Source: Brugia malayi
Lineage: Eukaryota > Nematoda > Chromadorea > Rhabditida > Onchocercidae
Assembly: GCF_000002995.4 (NCBI RefSeq)
Contig: NW_025062478.1
Coordinates: forward strand, 12,892,001 to 12,956,000
Length of the DNA: 64,000 nucleotides
Direction: 5' to 3'
In this document: piece after piece, positions 48,295 to 61,695 of the stretch
Position numbering within the stretch: the first letter of the stretch is position 1
Layout of the letters: every line of letters begins with the position of its first letter
The notes under the pieces: generated by a model
What the model saw: only the letters and a program-made list of their open reading frames with translations
Told to the model about the DNA's origin: nothing
Databases searched by the model: none
Made by a program: the position numbers and the translations under genes

Positions 48295-48828
48295 CTGAAA
48301 AGTCACATATTTTCAAACCAGAAAAGCCTCTTTATAAAGTTACTGTAGTGATAAATTACTAATATTATTATTAAAATTATTGAATATTTCATACACAAAT
48401 ATAATTATGTATTTTTCCTCTATCATATTTGTTCATTAAAAAAAAGATTTACTTAATAGTTTTATTTAAATCTTATTGCTTTCCATCAAAAATAATTGTT
48501 CGTTGTTCTCTACTGGAAGAATGGAAGTAATTAATTGAAAATGTATGAAAGGAAATTAGCTACCGTAGCATACAGTAATTATACTTTGCAGTTGGCACAT
48601 TTAAAAAAATCGATCGTTTCATATTCGACCGCTTAATGCACTAATATATTTAATAATAATGCTAAAATAAATTGTTTTAAAATGTAATTATGCAAAATTA
48701 GTGAAGAAATAATGAATATAAATTTTCAAACTTTGACATTTTTTTTTTCATCGATAAAAAAATTTGTTTGTTGAAAAAAACACTTTTAGTGGTTGTTTAT
48801 GTATTTGCTTATGTTGCGTTGTATTAAA

Positions 48829-51800
48829 ATGATAAATTTCATTTTCAACTTTCATTTATTTCTAATTATCTTTTATCTCAATGCATCAACAATTATTTGC
48901 AATGAACAACGTTTGTTTGTACTAAATTTCAATAAAAAAAAAAGTGTACAAAATTCATTTTTATATAATTCATCACATAGTTTTTGCAATTTTAATTTTA
49001 ATATTTTAAAAAAACTTTCAAATAAGTAAATATTATAACAGTTATTATTAATCATCAAACAATGTAGAGTCATTTTAGTTAAACTTTTTCTTTTTTTTTT
49101 GACTTTTATTGTTAAAAAGGAATGACCAACTAAATCAGATTTAAAGGATTTTTTGTTTTTTTTTTTTTTTTTTTTAAAGAAACAGAATAACATAAAATAG
49201 TTTAAGATTATAAAATAACAATTGCTTTAAGTTTAAGTTTCCATACATTTTATCACCGCAATCATTGATTGCTAGTTAGTTAATTAATTAATTAGCTCAT
49301 TATCTGGGTAATTACTAAAAGAAGAAGTCACTTTTATTCATTTTATCACATAATTAAAGAAATGATAATTTTTAGTTACAACTTACAGTTATCATTCATC
49401 ACAATAGCTAACATTTGATATGGTATGATAAGATGGTAAATTAATTTGTTGAAAATGAATAGTTATTTTATCACACTTAGTAAGCTTAGATTTCTAAATA
49501 TGCAAATTAGCTTTGAACTAAATATAATTTTCAACTTTTTAAAAATCAAAATCTAATTGTAGCAGTTTTTCAGAAGGGACGGATGAAACTGTTGTTTGCA
49601 CCAACTTATTTACTCAATCTAATTATACTGGTATGGATCAGGAAATTAAAATTAAAAAATTACTTTCTCGTTTTTTTCGATCATTTCTGATATAAATTAT
49701 TGATGTCATTTTTATTTTCTATTTTTAAAATAATATATTTGTAATAAAAGTATTACAGATTTAATTTAATTCAAATTTTGTAGCATCAAAATATTGCTAT
49801 TATTGGTTAGCAATGGATTTGAGTACAACAGTGAATTACAAATCGAATGATCATGCTGAATCAATTAATGCTGAGCATTTATTACAACTTTGTTCGACAT
49901 CAAAAAATGATGAATTATATGGCTTCACTTATAGCACTGAAAATTTTCCAATTATTTTGAATAGTACATTGAATGATTTAACTCAATCAACAGTGCATTT
50001 AAAAAAGTAAATCAATCAATCAATAATTTATTTACTAAAAATTAAGTAATACATTTTGTAATTATTATTTATTTCACTCATAACTATTTTATAAATTAAA
50101 AAAAAAAAAAAAAAAATGAAGCATTTTTGATAATTTCTGTAAATTGTAGAACACTGAACAAAAATTCATTATTTTTATATTATTTTAAAGTAAATATTAA
50201 ATAATTACTTTAAGATTAATTAGTTAACTTAGTAATTCTATGAAATTTTTATAATTAGATTACAGTTAAAATACATTGTCATTGAGGAATAATATGATAA
50301 TGTATAAAAAGTAAAATTTATAAATATCATTCATTATTACAAATAATAATAATAACTATTATTCTTCACTATTTATTACGATATCATAACTTAAAGATTT
50401 ACTTTTTAAGGTTGTGCATTATTAATATTATTATCATTAAGAAAGATAATTCATTAACACTAATAATTTTAAAATTTGCAGTAATGATCTTTTAAAATTC
50501 ATAAATTTGTAAAAATTGTAAGTAAACGACAACAACAACTTTTTCATGATTAACAATTTTTAAACTTATTTTTTTTTTAATTTTTAAATTAAAAATTTTT
50601 TAAGCAGCAGCAAATTTTAAATTAAGGTGAAAATTTAATTTTATTTATTAAATTATCAATCAATGCAACAATTTTTCTAACATTTGAAATTTTTTTTACA
50701 AGATTTAAAAACTTTATAAAGAAAAATTTTTAAAAATCAAAAATCTATAACTTATTTATGTGAAATTACAGTGAGCAAAAAGTACTACGCTATGTTGATG
50801 CAATATTTTTTTGTCGTAAAGGTAATTTACAAATAGATGATGACAATGGTGCTATGAATTTTATCACCAGTTCATTTTATCATAAATTATTGGCAGATTA
50901 TTATCAGCTGATAATATCACCAAAAGAAATTGAAACTATTAATAATATTCGTGCAGAATGTTTGCATAAAGTTTATGATTTCGCTTTTTGTTTTTTTTTT
51001 TTTTTTCTTTTATTTTTCACATATACGAAATTATTTTATATAAATAAATTTAAAAAAATAATTAATTAAAAATGATTATTACACTTTTTTTTTTTCATAT
51101 TTAATTCTTATTTTGTTTAATCATTACTATTTAATAAGTGCAGTCAAAAAAAGAAAAAGTATTATTATTTATGATAGGAATGTAAAATTTTACAAAATAA
51201 TTTTCAATATTTTTCATAAATAAAAAAAGAAAAAAAAATGACAGGGAAATATAAATACCGGTGATTCATGTATTGCAATTATCGAAGGAAAAGCAGATTT
51301 TATTCCTCATTTTGATGTTGGATTATTTCATATGCATAATTTAGCACAATTTGAAGCATCGGATCTTATTAAAAATTACGTATGTTATAGTACTTATGTA
51401 TTGAATTTTATATTTAAATAAAATTTTGATGTAAAAAATTTGCCTAATTTAAATTATTATTTTGTTATTTTAATTAATCATTATAAAATTATCATTTTAA
51501 TTAATTGCTATTAAATTATTATTTTGCTATTTTAATGAATCATTACAAAATTATTATTTTGATTAATTATTATTGAAATATATATGAATGTTATATGTTC
51601 TGCTATAATAAATTTAATTTGTTAATATATTAAGTAATAAATTTTTGTCAAAAGACTCATAATTACCTGCTTTTTTTTCATAGATAGTTTTTGGATATAA
51701 AATGAAAAATATTATACCTGAAAGCTTTTATTATAAATTAAATTATTTTCTTATAGCTAAAATTAAATTCATTAATTTTAAAGTAATAAACATTATTTTG

Positions 51801-54800
51801 ATTATATTTTAAAAAATTGTTTTATCATTTTAATCACAATTTTTATTAATTACAGTTTCCACAACAAAAATATGAATCATTTCCAATCGATTATCTTGCA
51901 TTGGGAAATAAATTATTTTGTGGGTCAAAATATATTGTAGCTGGCAAAAATGGCGCAGATAAATATTTCGATGTGAGTAAATATATTTTAAATAATTTAA
52001 ATTAAAAAAGAAATCCAATTGGTATATTGCATTCAAAGTGATTATTAATTACCACATAAATCACATAATTTATTCATTCAAATCTATTCTCAAATTATTA
52101 AATTACTAAAATTTTAACATAATTTCTTAACTAAAATTACTAAATACCAAAAATTTATCTTCAAATTACTAAATTACTAATTTTTTCAATTTTTTATTTA
52201 ACCAAAATTCTTAAATAGCAGAATTTATTATCAAATTAATAAATTAATTTTAGCTTTTTTATCATCCTTAAGTTTATTATTAATTACATTTCTGTTTAAC
52301 TAAATATTTGAAACAAAAAAAAAAAATCAAATTCCAACCAAAAACATGTTGAATTAATATGATTGATTATATCAAAATTAGATAGCAAATTACTAAATTA
52401 GTTTTACTAAATTAATTAATTTTAATTTTAGATAAATAAAATTATCATATTTCTTTTTTTAATCAGCATTCCGAATGTGTAACATTATCAACACCTGATT
52501 TCTATTATCAGTTATGTTGTTGCGATGAAGAATTCAAAGTTTGCGGTACATTAAAGGATGATTTAAAAATTGATCTAAGCCAACCGATATTTTTAATAAA
52601 CGATTCACTCGATGAACCAAATAAATTAGCAAAATATGAATTAGATGAGAAGTCAATACGTAAGAAATATCAAAATAAATTGGATGAAAGATATAGAAAG
52701 AAGTCACAAATTGTTTGTGCTATTGGAATGGTAAATGATTAAAAAATTAAATTTGGAATTTTAGAAATTATAATACTTATTTAAAGATAATTTTGCAATG
52801 TACAAATATAATTTTCATTAAATACTTCATTAATAATATATAATTATTACAAGTAATTAACAATTTATTGCTTATTATTTGTGAAAAAAAAGAAAAATAT
52901 ATCGAAAGAATAGGTTATTGTATTAAAATTTTTTATATTAATAATTTTCTATGTTAGCATTTTTGATGGAAAAAAAAATTTTTTTAAACTGAAGTTAACA
53001 TCATACATTAAATTTTATTTTTTTTTTTAAATTCTATATTTTTTTAAAAAAAAGAAATTTGATGTTCGTCAAATAATAACATTTAATTTTTATTTTAGTA
53101 GTATCTTTTAAAAAAATTTCCTTTTTTTTCTTGTTTTATTTAGCTCAAAACGAATGAAACATTAAGCGAAAATCGATTAATAAATGAAGCATTTCCGGCT
53201 AATATTAGCTCATGTCGATCCATTTATCATTATACGAAAAAAATTGGTGAAGAATATCAAATGTAACATTTATATTAATAATTGCTATTTCTTAAATTAT
53301 CATTTTTAATCAAAAAGAAAGAATGAAATTTATTCAAAATTAAAATTTTCATTTTTCCTACAAACATAATTGAAATATTCGAGCAATAAATGAAACAATT
53401 AATGTCAGGTTTCTTTTTTTTGCTTTTTCATCTCAAATTTGTAACTCTAAAATTTTCAAATGATAATGAATAATTCGTTTTTTATCAATGATAATTTACT
53501 TTTGCTATATCTAACTAATAGCTGCATTTATTGTAATCTAAATTACTATCTAACTTAGCTTGTATTATAGAAATATTATAAATCTAATATAGTGTAAAAA
53601 TAAGCATTAACAATTAAAATTTAAACTTTTCAATTTTATAAAATAAAGAGAAAAAATGATAAATTAATTTTTGAGGACAATTGAAATGAATGTCGCATTC
53701 GGTTGTACATTAGCAAGAAAAACTGAAATTGGTTATCATTACTGTCAATTTCGTGGTTTAATTTGTCCAAAACAAAAAACACTTCCGGAAAGTGAGATGA
53801 AAGTAGAATGTTGTTGTGAGGGTAAACATTTATGCAATCATGATATGTACTCATATCGTGCTTTCTATTTACTGCCAATTTATATGGAAGTTAGTTTTTC
53901 TTTTTTTTTTTTTTTCTTTAATTTTAATAATTTAAATTTTTTTTAAAAAGATAGGAAGAAAAAAAAAGTTTAATAAAAATCAAAAGAAATATATCATATG
54001 ATATAATATATATACATATTTAATTTTTTTTTCTTTTTTTGCTATTAATACAATTCATTTTATCAATGAATTGTATTAATTAATAGAATTGAAGAAAAAA
54101 AAAAAGCAAACTGTTTTCTTTTTTTAGCAAACTCTTTTTTTTTTAATTCAAAATTTAAATGTATTTGTATTATGCAAACAAAATTTGAATGTACAATGAT
54201 ATGATAATCAATCTGTTATCATATATTTTATGATCCATTATGCTTACAATGATATGATAATCAATCTGTTATCATATATTTTATGATCCATTATGCTTAC
54301 AATGATATGATAATCAATCTGTTATCATATATTTTATGATCCATTATGCTTACAATGATATGATAATCAATCTGTTATCATATATTTTATGATCCATTAT
54401 GCTCTCAATTATCATCCTTTCGTTTTGTCTTCTTATCAAGCAGAAAAAAATATTGCGCAGTGCATTATGATTTTGTGCTTGGACAAGTTGTCAACTTGCA
54501 TATGAATATTAATATGGATTTACCACGTGAGGAAGACTATAAGTAAGTAAACGTTAGTTTCTCTTTTTTTTACGTGTTTTTTTTTTTGCTTTCTGAAATA
54601 GTAAATTATTGATTAAAAAAATTTTTAAAAAGAAAAATATTGATTTATTTAAAAGGAAAAGAAAACTTAAGATGACTTAATTTATTTGAGATAAATTAGT
54701 TTAATCATTTCATGCGTTAATTGTTAAAATTAGCAATTTAATCAAAACAATTACGTTATTTTTTCATTTTTTCTTTTGCATTTTAATAATTTTAGTTTAT

Positions 54801-57800
54801 TCATTTGTAATTGAAAAGTAATAACAGTTTTATTATTTATTTATTTCTTTTTAAATGTATCAAAGATTTATTTGTGAAAAAGAGAAAATTCAGAGATAGA
54901 AAATATTGATGTATTAGTTGGATAAATAAAATTAAACAAAAATTTTTTTTTAGCGCTTATGACCAACTTGGTTGCCGATTTATTGAAGCAAAAATACGTG
55001 TAAACATACCAATTCATTGCAAAGATGAAATTTACAAACGAGAAGATACGTTAATGGGTAGACTGATATATATGTGTACCTGTCCTGGAAAACCTTTATC
55101 AGACAGGTTTTCCGGTTTTCTGTTTTCTGATAATTGCATTCATTCAATACTTAATTAATTTACGAAAAAGATTAATTAGAAAATATTAGCTGCATCAATA
55201 GGAAATAGTTGAAAAGAAAACAAAAATATTAAAAAAAGAGAATGGTTTGAATGATAAGAGTGATCAGTGTAAATTAAATGATTAATTGCATTGAAAAATT
55301 AAATAATTGAAGTAAATTGATTGATTAATTCGAAAAAATATCGGAAAAAATTAGATAGATACAATTATTTCTATGATTTTATGTTTAATTTGAAATTATA
55401 ATAAAATTATTGTGAAGTGAAGAATTTCAAGAAAATTTCAAATTTTCTTTATAAGAGAAAATTAAAGTAAAAAAACAAGCCTAATTTCTTCTTTTTTTAA
55501 AGTATTTAAAATTTTCAAAAAAAGAAAAAATTGGAAAAAATATTTGAAATTTTTCTTTTGTTTTACTAATGAACAGAGGAATAAACTTAGCAATAACATT
55601 TGTTAATAAATAATTATTAATTAATTAGATTCCAAAGATGAACAGAAAAGATAAAAATTTGATATGTATAATTGCTCACGAATGAATATTTCATAGATAA
55701 CATTCAATAATAATCTTAATAAGAGAAATAAATAACTTAAAAATTTTTTATTTTTGTTTTTTTTTTTTTCAGAATGAATCAGTCAACTTGTGATGTTAAA
55801 TTAGAAAAAGAAATAGCAACAAAAGCAATAAGAGATGCTGAAAAATCCAAATTACCTAAATGTTATTATATGGATTTCATGACGAAAACGGTAAATTCAG
55901 CACCAACCGGTATAACCGAATTTTTAATGAATAATATCACAAAACCATCAAGTAAAATTTTTCTTGTTATTTTTCTAATTTTATTTTAGTGATATAAATT
56001 TCTGAATGATTATAAAACTTTAAAAGAAATGTTTAGTTAGAAAAAAGAAATTATAAAAAAAAAATATAAAAATAAAAGGAAAGCACTGAAATTTTATTTT
56101 TTTGTTCATTTTAATTTTATTTTAATTGTTTTAACTAGAAATTTTTAAATTGTTATAGAAACTTTTTATAACCAAGTTTAGTAATGATATTTTAATGAAT
56201 GAATGATTTATGAATTTGAATATTATTATAAAAAGACTAGGAAAGATTTTTATATAATAATGAAACATTTGAAAAAAAATCATTAAAAAATAATTAATTA
56301 TTTATGATAATGTTAAATAGTTTGTAATTGTTTCATTTCCAATTTATATAATACATTCATTTTCAATTTATATAATATATTTATATAATTTAAAGCACTG
56401 TTTTTTTTTTTCTTTTTGTTTTGAATGACATTTTTCTGTTTCAAATAGCTGAAACATTTTGGTGTTATGATCAATTGGAAGTTGTCAAAAATAACGGAGA
56501 GCTTATAGCTCATTGGATCAGTGATGAAGTATGTATTCATTTAATTCATTATTCCTTTTTCCTATAATTTTTACTGAAAATTTATAATATTGCAATTTTT
56601 TAAAAATTAAAGTTAGAATTGCTTTATTTGAGTTGAATTAAAATTATTGTAAATAAATCATTCATTTTTTCAGTGTTATTTGTTACCTATTCAAAATAAC
56701 TCTTTCATAATTAAGCAATTTGCTTATTGTTTATTGTTTTTTTTTGTTTTCAGTATTTTTGATATTTTATAAGTTAAATGCAATTTGCTTTAGGTAAAAA
56801 TTACAACTCATTCAGAAATTCGTGATGTTTGCATTAAAATTGCAACAGAAGATGGAACATATGTTTGCACATCATTTCAATCTCGTGTCATTTGTTGCTG
56901 CAAAAATTGTACTTCATTTTTTTTTTTTCAAAATAAAGCAAAGAAAAAAATAATTAAATTTTAAATTATAATAAAAGATTTAATCGATGATCCCTTCATA
57001 GTAAATTGTATAACATTTATCAAACATTTTTTTTTTTTTTGCAATTCCTATCAAATAGTAGGTTGATAAAAATCCTAATAAGATTGATAAAATCTTAATA
57101 AAAAGACAAAAAGATTGATAAAATTCTGACAAAATTGTTATCACCATAATGATATTTTTTATGAATTGTTATTTTTATTTTTTGTTAAGAAAAGAAAAAA
57201 AAGTGGTCAACATCAGAAGTAATTGTTTATATTTTTGGGCAAAAATAAGTGTAATTTCAATGATTGTTACTCTTATAAATGAATGATAATCCTTTATTTG
57301 CCAAAAAAAAAACTAAAATAATTGAAGTAAATTGATGATAAAATTCATAATCGTTTTATTTTAGATGGCAATACTCCATGTAATAAGAAGAAAGAAATAC
57401 AAAGTATGTTTATGCGTGATTTAGTACCAATCGATTCAGTGTGGACAAAAACCGAAGAGACATTTCGACAGGAGCAAAATTTTTGCATTCAGCCTGATCG
57501 AAATTTGGCCAAGTGTAAATCACCGATGGGTTGTTATCATATTCGATATGCTATGATAAGTGATCCACGTGCAATATCCAATAATGTAAGTTAGGGCTAA
57601 ATTATGAATGAAAATATAAAAATTATATCTTAAATTTATCACAAAAATTTTATCATAAAACTAAATTAGATAGTTTATTTATAGCAAAAGGTATTACAGT
57701 TTTTTATTTTTTCTAGTTTAATAACCCATTATTAATTTTAAATATTTTTCCATTTTCAAAAATACTGTAAATCTTTTTTTGCTGTAACAAACGTTAAATT

Positions 57801-58337
57801 TATTTATAATGTTGAATTGTTTTTCTTTCTTTTTTTTACTAATTATATCAGTAAACAATAGTGTAATCTTATTCTTCATTTTTCAAACTTTTTATAAATT
57901 ATTTTAGTTTCTTTGTATTTAAATTTTTTGAAAGAAATTTATTTTTTAATCTTTTATTCATTTTTTTTTCTAAATGTGCAATAATATATTTATTTTAGCT
58001 TTCGGCTGGTTGCATATCAGATATTGATCAAACATTACTGGAAAAATATCCATATTTAGCATTATGCTCAAATTATCTTAAAAATGGCTTTGCCAAAAAA
58101 TGCTTTTACACGGATACACGTGATGCAATGACGTCTATACCGTTGGTTGTATGTTGCTGCAATACAAATCCATACAATGACTGTCCGTTACGTGCTCACG
58201 TTAATGATTTAGGATTTGCTTATAAAATGATCAAAGAAGAAAATAAATTTGAAATTTCATCTGAACAGAAGAAAAAATTGAAAAATAAAGTGAAAAATAA
58301 ATTAAATTTGTTGCAATCACTAGGAAAAAATCAATAA
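48829..58337 (+). CDS. Secreted multi-domain cysteine-rich protein with CCC motifs
   Basis: Sixteen proposed exons: 48829-49025, 49563-49630, 49784-50006, 50772-50970, 51245-51379, 51856-51972, 52467-52730, 53144-53262, 53676-53889, 54444-54542, 54954-55106, 55773-55951, 56449-56528, 56794-56908, 57365-57585, 57999-58337 (TAA); about 900 aa. The N-terminus is a signal peptide (MINFIFNFHLFLIIFYLNAS); an in-frame ATG at 48799 is an alternative. Five to six cysteine domains of about 110-150 residues follow, several ending in a CCC motif: LCCCDEEFKVC, ECCCEGKHLCN, ICCCKNYGNTPC, VCCCNTNPYNDC. The pattern recalls nematode ET modules or Ly6/activin-receptor-like folds; this is resemblance only. The C-terminal 35 residues are Lys-rich and there is no membrane segment, so export is inferred. 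The exon 9/10 junction is out of phase by one base, so a micro-exon or an indel in the A7 run at 54444 remains open. Confidence 0.66.
54193..54404. repeat. 53-bp tandem repeat, four copies, in an intron
   Basis: Copies begin at 54193, 54246, 54299 and 54352 and appear identical. Each holds an inverted repeat ATATGATAA / TTATCATAT with an 8-base loop, so the array can form four hairpins. It ends 39 bp before proposed exon 10 of the cysteine-rich gene. Confidence 0.92.
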
Positions 58338-59572
58338 TATTTTATTTTTTTTATTATATTCTATATATAAATAATATAAATATTTCGCTTTTTTTTTTTC
58401 AAACGTTAATGTTTTTCAAATGTTTTAATAATTTTGTAAAATAATTATAATTTAATTAATATTGCTATTATTTCTAATAAATATTTTTTAATAAAAAATT
58501 TTGGCAATAAAAATGTTTGTTATAGTATATCAATTAAATGATTCTTTAGAAAAAAACATCAAAAAATTATTCAAACTAAAAGATTATTTTTTCGTTTTCT
58601 TTTTTTTTTTTTTTTGTTCAGCAAAGCTAGACAGGTAATAATTATTGACTTTTTTCCTTTATTAATCAAAGTGTTAAATTATCAATTTTGGTTTTTAACT
58701 ATTTAAATTTTTAACTTTTTTAAAATTTAAATTAAAAGAATTTTTAAAAATCTTTTTCTTCGGTTACCACTTGTATAACAAAAACCTTCTAGTTATCCTT
58801 GTACTTTTACTTTCAAAATATCTTGCTGCTATCTGATCAATACCACTTTCTTCGCAGAAGTTAGGATTTTATAATTTTCAAGAACTTTTCTTAGCTTCAA
58901 ATCTGTATTTTTTTTTTTTTTTTGCAGAATTAAGAATTTCTGGAAAAAATAACTAGATAGATCATTGGTATCATTTTTGCAACTCCATAAAATCGATGCA
59001 TATTTTAGGAAATAATTTTATGATGATTCAAAGTTTACATTAGTTTAAATTAAGATCATACATTTAAAAATCTCAAAATTCATTCAGTACCAATTAGAAA
59101 CCTTAACCATTTACTGAATCATTCTGCCTCAATTAATTTCAAAATTTTATTAATACTAAAATGTTGCAATAATATTTTGATCTTCCATTTTGCTTTCATA
59201 TCTATTATCTTCCTTACTTATATTACTCCGAAAGTAACAATTTTGACTATCATAATAATCATTATAAGCTAGTTTTCATCAGAATCATGAAATTTAGTAA
59301 TGATTATAACACTCATTCATATGATCATTTCTGAGGTATTAATGAGTAACTATAATATTAATTCAGAATATATAATTTATCAAAGTGAATAAAATTTTGA
59401 GGAAATAATCGATAGATCAAAAATTATTTCTGGCATTCTTTTTTACTTTAAAATGATAATTAATTTAAAGCATCTGACATTAACTGATTGGGACAAGCAG
59501 TTTGGGTGTAGGAAACACCAATACAATTATATTTTAAATCTTAAAAAGTTGAAAATTAATCAATAAAATCTA
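58338..59572. other. AT-rich spacer
   Basis: 3' flank of the cysteine-rich gene up to unit F. It has poly-T tracts and no supported frame. Confidence 0.5.
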
Positions 59573-60540
59573 GCTTTGACTGTTGTGATGAACAATGATT
59601 GCTAATCAGTTCAGTGATCACTAGATCATTATAAATGAAATTAAATAGATTACTTAAAATAGATTACGAGGAAATTAAATAGATTACTTCATTCATTTCA
59701 TATATGAGTACCCGCAGAAGGGATCAGAAATCAATCATTTGATATCAGTACATCGCATTCATTTCTTTTATTTTCTTCATTGCAGTTACATAGCCATTAT
59801 TATTTCATGTAACTTTTGATCAATGCCAATAATTTTAATCTATTTCAATCAAACTAACCTTCTATATAAATCTAATAAATACAAAATGTAGAACGAAACA
59901 TTGAACCTGTCTGAAAAAAAAATTTAAGGAAGAAATGGCCAATCTTAAAACTTCTGCTTTATTAAATTACTTGCGTAGCAGTCTTCTGAGATTTCAGACT
60001 GACAAGGAAAATATTATGAATGTTTTTTTTGTATTGTTACAGCTGCGAAAGGTTTTTCAATTTATCGCAAAGAACCGATTAACAAAATTTAATATCAATA
60101 TGACCAGTTAAACTATAAATATATCTTGTTTCACTTCGCTCAAATTTTCCGATTTTTTGGAAATAAAAATTTTTTTTAAAAAATTTGAAATTTAAAACAA
60201 AGCAAATCTGAAAATTTACAGACGTCGTTCAAACGAAATATTAGATGAAGTCATTTAGCATGCGCAAATTATCTATATCAATTGCAAGCAATGTAATTAT
60301 GTATTTTCCCTTCTAACCAATATTGCAAAGATTTGAAAATTTATAAAAATTGAATCGAAACGAAATAAAATTGTGCAAAAAACGTTGCAACTGCTTTGCA
60401 TAAATTATTTCCAACAATGTAATATAGCAACTAAAATGAAACAATTCAATGCAAAGGATTAAACACTGACTGTTTTTATTATACTAATATAAATTCTATT
60501 ATTACTTATATTATTATACGTGGACATAAGTTCATCAATA

Positions 60541-60590
60541 TACGCAGTTTGCCACTCCCATCTGAATGAGCATTTATATATACAATTCTC
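60541..60590 (+). promoter_or_regulatory. Conserved TATA-like promoter, unit F
   Basis: TACGCAGTTTGCCACTCCCA (one change from the others) followed by AGCATTTATATATACAATTC as in unit B. Confidence 0.48.
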
Positions 60591-60840
60591 CAATAATCTT
60601 CAACAAATTTCATTCAGTAAGTTTTTATTTATTATTTCATTTATTTCGACAGAGGATGTTATCTTTTTCGGAAGTTTCGAGTTATGAGAAAGATTTCGGA
60701 ACTCAATGATTAATTTGTAAATAATCCATTATATTTAGAAAAACATTTCTACTTTGCGCATTTGTCAAACAACAGCGGTGAGCACCGTCCAGTAAATTTG
60801 AATGTTTTTTCAGAATTGGCAACAAATTATTCTCATTGAC

Positions 60841-61695
60841 ATGCATTTCATCTATTTCTTCTGCTTCTTCTTCCAGTTGATCACTATTCAAACCACTGTA
60901 AGTCCACTTAAAGTTTGAGAAATACAACAACGCTGCAATACCTTGAAATTTTAAAATTTTACACAGTGTAATTCCATATCATTTGAGGCAGCGCAAACGG
61001 ACCAAACAGAACCGTTGGATTTATCAATATCAAAAGTGAGAGATGACGGACATGGATCACAAGGCTTATCAATGGGCGGAGAGGATGAGGAAAGGATTGG
61101 TTTGCAAGTGCTTCAAACAAGAACTCTGGATTTATCGGCTCCAAAACTGAAAAAGGAAGGGAATAAATCGCAAGGCTTATCAGTGGATGGAGTGAGTGAT
61201 GAAGGAATTAAATCGCGACAACAACTCGTTCCAATCGAAACACTGATGGAAGAGATCGAACTATCAAAGCAAAAAGAGAGGAGAAAGAAGCAACGTTGTG
61301 ATATATGTGGAAAGGAAGTAACAAATATGAAAACACATATGATGACTCATACTGGGGAGAAGCCGTACAGTTGTCCGATATGCTACAAAAATTTCGCTTA
61401 CTTGCATAATATGAAAAAGCATATGATTACCCATACCGGTGAGAAGCCGTACAGTTGTCGGATATGCAAAAAGAATTTCAATCATCCCAGTAATATGAAA
61501 ACACATATGATGATTCATACCGGTGAGAAGCCTCACAGTTGTCCAGTATGCGGGAAAGGTTACGTACGAAAGAGCGATTTGCACATTCACACGGCAGTTC
61601 ATGGCATGAATAGTAGACCAGTCTACCACTGCACTATTTGCAGTAAAGACTTTCAGAGTAAACTAGGCTTGAAATTACACATGAAGAAACATTAA
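60841..61695 (+). CDS. C2H2 zinc-finger protein F with doubled LDLS block
   Basis: Exon 2 60814-60897 (ATG 60841), exon 3 60988-61695; 254 aa. The leader is that of B. It has PLDLSISK and a second TLDLSAPK, the basic stretch, the short first finger and four regular fingers. It differs from C by SRQQLVPIE for PLLRLVPIE, NHPS for NDPS in a finger helix, and an intact CTICSKDF last finger. The helix change (D to H next to the contact positions) could alter DNA preference. Unit F stands 5' of copy 3 of the eight-exon family, as E stands before copy 1. Confidence 0.72.
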
